Shown: positions 47,998 to 48,860 of the stretch, piece after piece
How the letters are laid out: the number at the start of each line of letters is the position of its first letter
Numbering within the stretch: position 1 is the first letter of the stretch
Source: Proteiniclasticum sp.
GTDB taxonomy: Bacteria > Bacillota > Clostridia > Clostridiales > Clostridiaceae
Length of the DNA: 48,860 nucleotides
Assembly: GCF_003514505.1 (NCBI RefSeq)
Contig: NZ_DOPX01000022.1
Span: 1 to 48,860 of the forward strand
Direction of reading: 5' to 3'
Translations under genes and position numbers: made by a program
The notes under the pieces: generated by a model
The model's input: only the letters and a program-made list of their open reading frames with translations
Told to the model about the DNA's origin: nothing
Databases searched by the model: none

Positions 47998-48750
47998 ATG
48001 ATTAAACTAAAAAATGTACATAAGTCTTTTGGAGACCTGGAGGTTTTGAAAGGCATCAACCTGACGGTGGAAGAAGGAGAAGTGGTCTGCATCATCGGTC
48101 CTTCCGGATCCGGCAAAAGCACCATGCTACGCTGCATGAATCAGCTGGAGACCATCACATCCGGAAAGGTGTTCATCGGATTCAACCTCATCAGCCATAT
48201 GGAGGAAGGGGAGGATCTTCTGAAGCTTTCCGAAAAAGAAGCGTCAAAGCTCCGCACAAACCTTGGTATGGTGTTCCAGAGGTTCAATCTTTTCCCGCAC
48301 CTCACGGTGCTTCAGAACCTCACCATCGCTCCTGCTCTTGTAAAAGGTCTTTCGGAGAAAGATCTGGTGAGGAAGGCGGAAGACCTTCTTAGAAGTGTCG
48401 GTCTCTATGAGAAGAAGGATGAGTATCCCAATAAGCTCTCAGGCGGTCAGCAGCAGAGAGTGGCCATTGCCAGAGCTCTGGCCATGGATCCCACCATCAT
48501 GCTTTTTGATGAGCCCACTTCAGCTTTAGACCCTGAACTTGTGGGAGAAGTGCTGGAAGTTATGAAGAAGCTTGCAGAAGGGGGCATGACCATGGTGGTA
48601 GTTACCCACGAAATGGGCTTTGCCAGAGAAGTGGCATCCAGAGTCATCTTCATGGATGAAGGCCAGATTGTGGAAGAAGGCACACCAGAGGAGATTTTTG
48701 ACCATCCGAAGATGGACAGAACCAAAGCGTTCCTCAATAAAGTGTTATAA
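47998..48750 (+). CDS. Amino-acid ABC transporter ATP-binding protein
   Basis: ATPase of the GlnQ/HisP type, 250 aa. Walker A is GPSGSGKST (about 34-42), the Q-loop is in GMVFQRFNLFPH, the signature is LSGGQQQRVAIARAL, and Walker B is IMLFDEPTSALDPE. The H-loop is VVTHEMGFA. Last gene of the importer operon, 18 bases after the permease, ending before a strong terminator. Confidence 0.95.
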   Translation: MIKLKNVHKSFGDLEVLKGINLTVEEGEVVCIIGPSGSGKSTMLRCMNQLETITSGKVFIGFNLISHMEEGEDLLKLSEKEASKLRTNLGMVFQRFNLFPHLTVLQNLTIAPALVKGLSEKDLVRKAEDLLRSVGLYEKKDEYPNKLSGGQQQRVAIARALAMDPTIMLFDEPTSALDPELVGEVLEVMKKLAEGGMTMVVVTHEMGFAREVASRVIFMDEGQIVEEGTPEEIFDHPKMDRTKAFLNKVL

Positions 48751-48763
48751 AGCATTACAGTAG

Positions 48764-48812
48764 AAGAAGCGGATGTTTCCAAAGTGATTTTGGAAACATC
48801 CGCTTCTTTTTT
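48764..48812 (+). terminator. Terminator of the amino-acid importer operon
   Basis: A perfect 20-bp stem (48764-48783 with 48789-48808) is followed by a run of six T residues. Confidence 0.9.
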
Positions 48813-48838
48813 CTGTCCGTTCAGGCTGAATCTGTTAT

Positions 48839-48860
48839 ATTGACACTCCCACAGCTAAAG
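48839..48860. repeat. Right copy of the 22-bp terminal inverted repeat
   Basis: Exact reverse complement of bases 2-23, and the last 22 bases of the window. It includes a TTGACA hexamer pointing out of the window, which could be the -35 of a promoter reading into the neighbouring repeat. Probably the end of an insertion sequence. Confidence 0.7.

Noticed and set aside
1..48860. CRISPR arrays, prophage genes, transposases and toxin-antitoxin pairs.
   Set aside because: None found on reading through; no regular spaced repeats and no phage structural or integrase proteins.

Overview
The window looks like chromosomal DNA of a Firmicute of class Clostridia. Genes begin with ATG, GTG or TTG behind strong AGGAGG-type ribosome sites, arginine is mostly AGA/AGG, intrinsic terminators are frequent, and neighbours such as polA-coaE-lytic transglycosylase, PadR-HAAS, a BmrCD-type exporter pair and LytTR/AgrC-type regulators are typical of that class. 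The exact genus cannot be fixed from sequence alone; a Proteiniclasticum-like Clostridiaceae member is a guess. The two window ends carry the same 22-bp sequence in inverted orientation, which suggests that the contig lies between two copies of a repeat, probably an insertion-sequence end.

Layout. 1-5.1 kb: housekeeping operon aroC-polA-coaE-lytic transglycosylase. 5.1-9.5 kb, minus strand: a NatAB-like ABC exporter and a cytoplasmic type I pullulanase. 9.8-10.0 kb: two tandem tRNA-Leu genes. 10.3-13.8 kb: a solitary giant flagellin (about 1157 aa) behind a sigma-28-like promoter, followed by a 43-aa basic ORF. 14.4-18.2 kb: PadR regulator with a HAAS membrane protein, a CDF cation transporter with a TetR regulator, and a DUF937 protein. 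18.3-23.1 kb: a DUF2161 protein, then a 44-aa leader ORF followed by two intrinsic terminators and a heterodimeric ABC multidrug-type exporter. 23.4-27.5 kb: MBL-fold protein, AlkA-like glycosylase, CPBP protease, AlkD-like glycosylase, a small unknown protein and MsrB. 27.6-32.8 kb: an OmpR-type two-component pair, then a 7TM-DISM/LytS-type kinase with a BTAD response regulator. 32.9-40.6 kb: small membrane proteins, a rhomboid-like protein with a Cys/His-rich tail, a VIT/VWA protein and a Cna-B-repeat LPQTG surface protein. 40.6-42.6 kb: bioY-birA with a BirA operator, and a mini-glutaredoxin under a CsoR/CstR-type operator. 43.0-45.7 kb: an AgrC-like kinase and LytTR regulator next to a small membrane protein whose promoter region carries a two-turn direct repeat. 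46.5-48.75 kb: a polar amino-acid ABC importer.

The strongest unusual signal is upstream of the ABC exporter (19.07-19.56 kb). A promoter and strong ribosome site drive a 44-codon ORF. Codons 20-23 can pair with the left arm and loop of terminator 1. The right arm and U-tract of terminator 1 can in turn pair over 13 bp, with one bulge, with the left arm of terminator 2. These mutually exclusive pairings fit a ribosome-controlled attenuator, analogous to the BmrB leader of the Bacillus BmrCD exporter but with two coupled terminators. Other notable items are the giant flagellin with repeated interior modules, a predicted CsoR/CstR site before a glutaredoxin, a catalytically incomplete rhomboid-like protein, and three promoter- or terminator-bounded tracts without convincing genes.
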